64,000 bases of DNA from Charina bottae (lineage: Eukaryota; Chordata; Lepidosauria; Squamata; Charinaidae). The stretch's first letter is position 1. Every line of letters begins with the position of its first letter. Below, piece by piece: positions 59,239 through 64,000 of this stretch. The notes under the pieces are model-generated. The model did not search any database. It was not told the DNA's origin and worked only from the letters and a program-made list of their open reading frames with translations. Both the position numbers and the translations under genes were made by a program. The stretch spans positions 36,816,501 through 36,880,500 of the forward strand of contig JALMGJ010000008.1 in NCBI GenBank assembly GCA_023362775.1, in the 5' to 3' direction.

Positions 59239-59500
59239 TGTCAGGGTTCATAGTTGAATCCTGACATTAATGGTGTAGTGTTAGTATAAGCGTGTGAACT
59301 GTGAGGAGGGGGTGAGCGGTGCCAAGTACAGTGTTGTGGTTTTCATCGGAGACTGTGGAATGCGGCGCCAAGATTGGCCACCTGCAGGAGTCGGAGGCTT
59401 GAGAACGGAGAGGGAAAGTTCTGGACATTGACATAATAGGCGCTGCGAAATTGGCGCGCAGGGGGGAGAGTTAAGTTAGGGCTGTTTGGCGGGAATCTGG
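59239..59500. mobile_element. Possible LTR fragment
   Basis: TGTCAGGGTTCA and TTGAATCCTGACA (59239-59266) form a near-perfect inverted pair of LTR-like TG/CA ends, followed by about 220 bp that is GC-richer than its surroundings. No primer-binding site or coding sequence was recognised. Confidence 0.25.
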
Positions 59501-61487
59501 CATTCAGATCTTTGGGAGTGTTTCAATTTACATGTATCCTTAATATTCACATCCAAGTGAATATGAGATAATTCTTCTTTAGGCCTTCTGCCTGAACACA
59601 CTGAGGTTGGAAGGAGATGGAGGAAGAACTGTGTACCCATCCACTCTTTCACTTGGAGTTCTCCACTCATTCAGGTGGATGTTCTAATGTGGAATATTGT
59701 CTGTAGGGAAACTCTAATTTGGGACACTTTAGAACTTCTAAAGAGAAGTCTTCAGCTGTCTATAGCAACACCTGATTACAGGCCTTTGAAGAGGCCTTTC
59801 TCTGCTATAGCACTACCAGCTACTAATAATGCCACTTAAAATCACCTTTTGCTAAAATAAACTCAGAAAACAAGCAAAAAAGCATACCTTTTAAAAACAT
59901 ATTCATATCTAGCACATATTGACCCAATAAACCAATATGCTGCTGAACTAAAGGAATTATTAATACTGCTCAGGCAAAAAAAAAAACATTCACCAAATAA
60001 GCATACACCAAGGTATATATTTATTTAGGAGACTTATATCAACTTTCATACCAACAACAGTGTGTAAGTATGTTGTGTAATTAAGGGATTTTCATCATGT
60101 CTTCATGACTGCCAATTGATGTTCATGGATGTATTCTGCCAGTCTTCTACCTGTTTGCCATACATGTTGGTTTTCATAGTCCTTGCGTTGTATGTTCTAA
60201 ATTATTCCTGTTTTGTCTTCTTTGGCTGACAAGTTTGGCTGACACTGACAATTTCAAACACAATTTCATTTGGGAAACTAGACATTTTAGACTGAGCCAT
60301 ATTCAAAAATGGAAGAGAGTTCCTAAACACTTGGCACTTTGACAAATCAGCCATTAAGAGACACATTGATATAAGCTCCATCTATAAACCATTCAAAAAG
60401 GGAAGCAGCCAAAACTCAAAGGGTCAAACAGTCCTAAACACTTCCCTCCTCATCACACCCTAATTAACCAACACCCAGTTAAGCAGGAACCACCACCAGA
60501 TAAACAGAAAGAATCAAGGAAGAAACACTATTCCAATTAAGGCTGGTAGGACAAGCCACCATGTGTAAACAGCCAGAAAACTCCACTTTCCCATGCACTG
60601 ATGAAGTTGTCTAGTGTGGTAATGAAATGTCTGCAAGAAGAAAAGCAAGCTCAGAGAACACCAAAAGCCCAACAATTCAACCTTGAGCTATATATATTCT
60701 CCACTATATGGGTGGGTGTCCAGCCACCATTTTATGATAGTAAAGTCCCCATGAGTCCACTTGGCTTGATGGCACATCATCAATCAAAATCAAGCAACAA
60801 TTATGTTGTTTTTTTTAATATGCTTAATATTGTGAGCTATCCAGAAGCTTGTGAGGGACAAATATTGTAAAATAAACATTGTAAAATAAATAAATAAAAT
60901 TTAAGTTTCTTTTTTAAAATCTGTTTCTACCTATCAGGATCTGTCTGTCTGTCTATGTATCTATCTATTGATCTCCTTAATACAGGCCAGTTTAACCTGC
61001 CACACAACTAAGCACTCATGTTTGGTGATCCATCCAGAATGTTGGAAACCTTGTGTTTGTTGCTTGCAAGGCATGACAAAAATAGAAATGCTTCAACGTA
61101 CCTGCAAATGGCCACACTGTGTTCATGACTGTGACCACCATTTGTACAGGCTTGCCTTCATTCAACCTCAGGTTTTCCAAAAGAATTACTATGGATCATA
61201 TATTATTTTTGTGTTGCTTTGGGACCACAGCAGTTGTTATTGAATATATGGACAAAAATACATTTTGTCTCCAAACCTGTGGATCCCAATAGCTTTCTCT
61301 GTGTCTTCAAGGTTGCTGCTTGTTTAGATGACTTAGGCTTAAAAAAATACAGCATCAAACCAGAATAGAAACTTGTGGTCAGTTAGTAATCTTCACTATG
61401 GGCACTCATAGAGTATAGGGTTTAAAAACAATCCTTTGTTTTAAAGCTCCTTGGTTTGTTTTGAATAAAACCAGACACATTCCTTAC
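59501..61487. other. IBSP intron sequence without recognised exons
   Basis: Searched on the minus strand for a coding exon between the two visible IBSP exons; none with phase-0 splice sites was found. A CTGT/CTAT run lies at about 60943-60970. Confidence 0.5.
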
Positions 61488-61556
61488 CCCTTCTTCTTCC
61501 TCTTCCTCCTCTGAACTGTTGCCACCAAAACCTTCTTCAGATGAGTCACTGTTAAA
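61488..61556 (-). CDS. IBSP: IBSP internal coding exon (exon 5 equivalent)
   Basis: A 23-codon phase-0 exon reading FNSDSSEEGFGG then NSSEEEEEEEG. The acceptor is minus CTCTCTTTTTAG and the donor is GGG/GTAAGGAATG. The product is the poly-glutamate, casein-kinase-type phosphoserine segment that in IBSP follows the basic/aromatic exon (the family's SSDSSEEN…EEEEEEE motif), a hydroxyapatite-nucleating stretch. It splices in frame to the GESNEG exon. Exons 2-4 (signal peptide, first mature segment, Tyr-rich FKYRPRYY-like segment) were looked for in 61557-64000 and not found, so the gene is truncated by the window edge. A BovB copy lies in the intron just upstream (61791-63527). Confidence 0.92.
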
Positions 61557-61790
61557 CTAAAAAGAGAGACAGTTCTGAGGCATTGGCTCCAAAACAACAG
61601 GAATGCTTATTTACAGGAAAGCAACCAACTTCTGCTCTCCCATATGTATATATTCACACTCAGGTCAATGTAGCTTTTCCAGTACTTCAGAGTTGAGACT
61701 TCAGATGTTTCCTTAGTGTACTTGAGAAAAATGAAATAGAGGCAATAAGGGAATATAAGAGATAATTTGGTGAGGTAACCAATGATTGCA

Positions 61791-63527
61791 ATAGAATGGG
61801 GAAGACTAGAGATCTCGTCAAGAAAATCGGAGATATCAAGGGAACGTTTTGTGCAAAGATGGGTATGATAAAGGACAAAAAAGGCAGGGACCTAACAGAA
61901 GCAGAAGAGATTAAGAAGAGGTGGCAAGAATACACAGAAGAACTATAAAAGAAAGATCTTAATATCCCTGATAAATATGATGGTGTGGTCACTGACCTTG
62001 AGCCGGACATCCTAGAGAGTGAAGTCAAGTGGGCCTTAGGAACCATTACTAACAACAAAGCTAGCGGAGAAGACAGTATCCCAGCTGAGCTATTTAAAAT
62101 CTTAAAAGATGATGCTGTTAAAGTGCTGCACTCAATATGCCAACAAATTTGGAAAACTCAACAGTGGCCACAGGATTGGAAAAGGTCAGTTTACGTTCCA
62201 ATTCCAAAGAAAGGCAATGCCAAAGAATGTTCAAACTACCGTACAATTGCGCTCATTTCACATGTTAGCAAGGTTATGCTCAAAATCCTACAAGCTAGGC
62301 TTCAGCAGTATGTGAACCGAGACCTACCAGAAGTGCAAGCTGGGTTTCGAAGAGGCAGAGGAACTAGAGATCAGATTGCCAACATTCGCTGGATCATGGA
62401 AAAAGCAAGAGAGTTCCAGAAAAACATCTACTTCTGCTTCATTGACTACGCTAAAGCCTTTGATTGTGTGGATCACAACAAACTGTGGCAAAGTCTTAAA
62501 GAGATGGGAGTACCAGACCACCTTACCTGTCTCCTGAGAAACCTGTAAGTGGGTCAAGAAGCAACAGTTAGAACCGGACATGGAACAACCGACTGGTTCA
62601 AAATTGGGAAAGGAGTACGACAAGGCTGTATATTGTCATCCTGCTTATTTAACTTATATGCAGAGTACATCATGAGAAAGGCCTGGCTGGATGAATCACA
62701 AGCCAGAGTTAAGATTGCCGGGAGAAATATCAACAACCTCAGATATGCAGACGATACCACCCTAATGGCAGAAAGTGAAGAGGAACTAAAGAGCTTCTTG
62801 ATGGGGGTGAAAGGAGAGAGTGCAAAAGCTGGCTTGAAACTCAACATTAAAAAAACCCAGATCATGGCATCTGGTCCCATCACTTCCTGGCAAATAGAAG
62901 GGGAAGAAATGGAAGCAGTGACAGATTTTATTTTCTTGGGCTCCAAGATCACCGCAGATGGTGACTGCAGCCATGAAATTAAAAGACGCTTGCTCCTTGG
63001 GAGGAAAGCTATGGCAAACCTAGACAGCATATTAAAAAGCAGAGACATCACCTTGCCGACAAAGGTCCGTATAGTTAAAGCTATGGTTTTTCCAGTAGTA
63101 ATGTATGGCTGTGAGAGTTGGACCATAAGGAAGGCTGAGCACCAAAGAATTGATGCTTTCGAACTGTGGTGCTGGAGAAGACTCTTGAGAGTCCCTTGGA
63201 CTGCAAGGAGGTCAAACCAGTCAATCCTAAAGGAAATCAACCCTGATTGCTCATTGGAAGGACAGATGCTGAAGCTGAAGCTCAAATACTTTGGCCACCT
63301 AATGCGAAGAGAGGACTCACTGGAAAAGACCCTGATGCTGGGAAAGACTGAAGGCAAAAGGAGAAGGGGACGGCAGAGGATGAGATGGTTAGATAGCATC
63401 ACCGATGTAATGAACATGAATTTGAGTAAACTCCGAGAGACAGTGGAGGACAGGAAGGCCTGGCATGCTATGGTCCATGAGGTCACGAAGAGTCAGACAC
63501 GACTAAACAACTGAACAACAACAACAA
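61791..63527 (+). mobile_element. BovB (RTE) retrotransposon, 5'-truncated, subfamily B
   Basis: The longest BovB copy. It carries the reverse transcriptase from about KKIGDIKGTFCAKMG on, with FIDYAKAFDCVDHNKLW, RQGCILSSCLFNLYAE and intact LRYADDTTLMAESEEEL, and the complete C-terminus to SQTRLNN at 63514. Only two stops were seen in the main frame (about 61947 and 62546), both TAA where tyrosine is likely. The 3' end is ACGACTAAACAACTGAACAAC. The 14-bp duplication AACCAATGATTGCA (61777-61790, 63528-63541) is exact. It lies in an IBSP intron, antisense. Confidence 0.93.
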
Positions 63528-63541
63528 AACCAATGATTGCA

Positions 63542-64000
63542 GGTTTTGAATATTTTGTCTTCATGCAAAGTTGCATATTCCATATTCTAATTTTTATCTA
63601 AAGAGCTCAGTGGTGTTTACATTTGCTCCCCAGTTAGCCTCCTATCTGGAAGCTTACACAGGAAGTTCACAAACCTAGAGAGATGACTTAATCATAGAAT
63701 CACTGAATTCTAATCCTCATATCTCTAACCTGCCCTGGAAGGATTCCTACCTGAAACCCTGCAGCAGAGTGTAGATTATATTATATAAACCACTAGCCTA
63801 TCTTGCTAAAAAGGCTTTTCCCAGCTTGAACACCAATTATCAGCTTTGCAATGCTCTGAATAAGCCACCTTGGATGATGTAAATTTCTTTCATCCTGCCT
63901 TAAAAGGCAGGAAATATGATTTCTTCCAAAAAGTAGGGGCTGAACAGGCCACAACTTCAAGATCATCTAGGCGTTTCAGAAAACTATAGATGTTCAGGCT
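63542..64000. other. IBSP intron sequence at the window edge
   Basis: No match to the expected aromatic/basic IBSP exon 4 was found on the minus strand. It should lie beyond the window. Confidence 0.5.

Noticed and set aside
62554..63486. A 310-codon minus-strand frame
   Set aside because: Antisense of the BovB reverse transcriptase region; similar shadows accompany the copies at 44164 and 48657.
63700..63790. IBSP exon 4 on the minus strand (CTGCAG/GGTTTCAG/GTAGG)
   Set aside because: Splice-like signals bound only 8 bases and no aromatic/basic coding matches the expected exon.

Overview
This 64 kb window is vertebrate genomic DNA, almost certainly from a squamate reptile (lizard or snake). 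It has introns, long repeat-rich gaps, many BovB/RTE retrotransposon copies, L2-type LINE tails with AAAT repeats, tRNA-derived squamate-type SINEs, Penelope-like elements and hAT/mariner MITEs. No bacterial-style gene organisation is present, and most open reading frames are repeat relics or antisense shadows.

Two host genes can be supported, both on the minus strand and both members of the SIBLING (secretory calcium-binding phosphoprotein) cluster of bone, dentine and eggshell matrix genes. IBSP (bone sialoprotein) enters from the right edge. Three phase-0 coding exons are visible (61556-61488, 57548-57432, 54576-53983), ending in the family's tyrosine-rich, RGD-bearing C-terminus. Its signal-peptide and first mature exons lie beyond position 64000. 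Downstream on the same strand is MEPE/ovocleidin-116, reconstructed here in four phase-0 coding exons (45154-45101, 41536-41483, 40116-40024, 39042-36976) for a predicted 755-residue secreted protein. The order IBSP then MEPE is that of other amniotes. SPP1, expected next, was not found in 1-36900.

Region by region. 1-5,870: a SINE, a nearly complete L2 LINE and an antisense L2 relic carrying a hAT MITE. 5,870-19,000: mostly unrecognised or old sequence with MITEs, including a composite foldback at 15.2-15.8 kb. 19-24.5 kb: a BovB copy, a Penelope-like element with GIY-YIG coding remnant, a perfect 66-bp palindrome, a 490-bp pyrimidine tract and an R4/Dong-like LINE tail. 27.4-36.9 kb: CR1, 5S-derived SINEs, hAT MITEs, a locally duplicated SINE block and L2. 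36.9-45.2 kb: MEPE, with a BovB in its first coding intron. 45.4-53.9 kb: intergenic space with a Penelope-derived hairpin, an LTR candidate and a BovB. 53.9-64 kb: the 3' half of IBSP, its introns holding L2, SINE and BovB insertions.

The two genes encode extracellular, acidic matrix phosphoproteins of mineralised tissue. The remainder of the window records retrotransposition: many insertions keep clear target-site duplications (TSDs), so their boundaries could be set directly from the sequence. Family names for repeats rest on recognition of protein motifs and terminal sequences, not on a database search.
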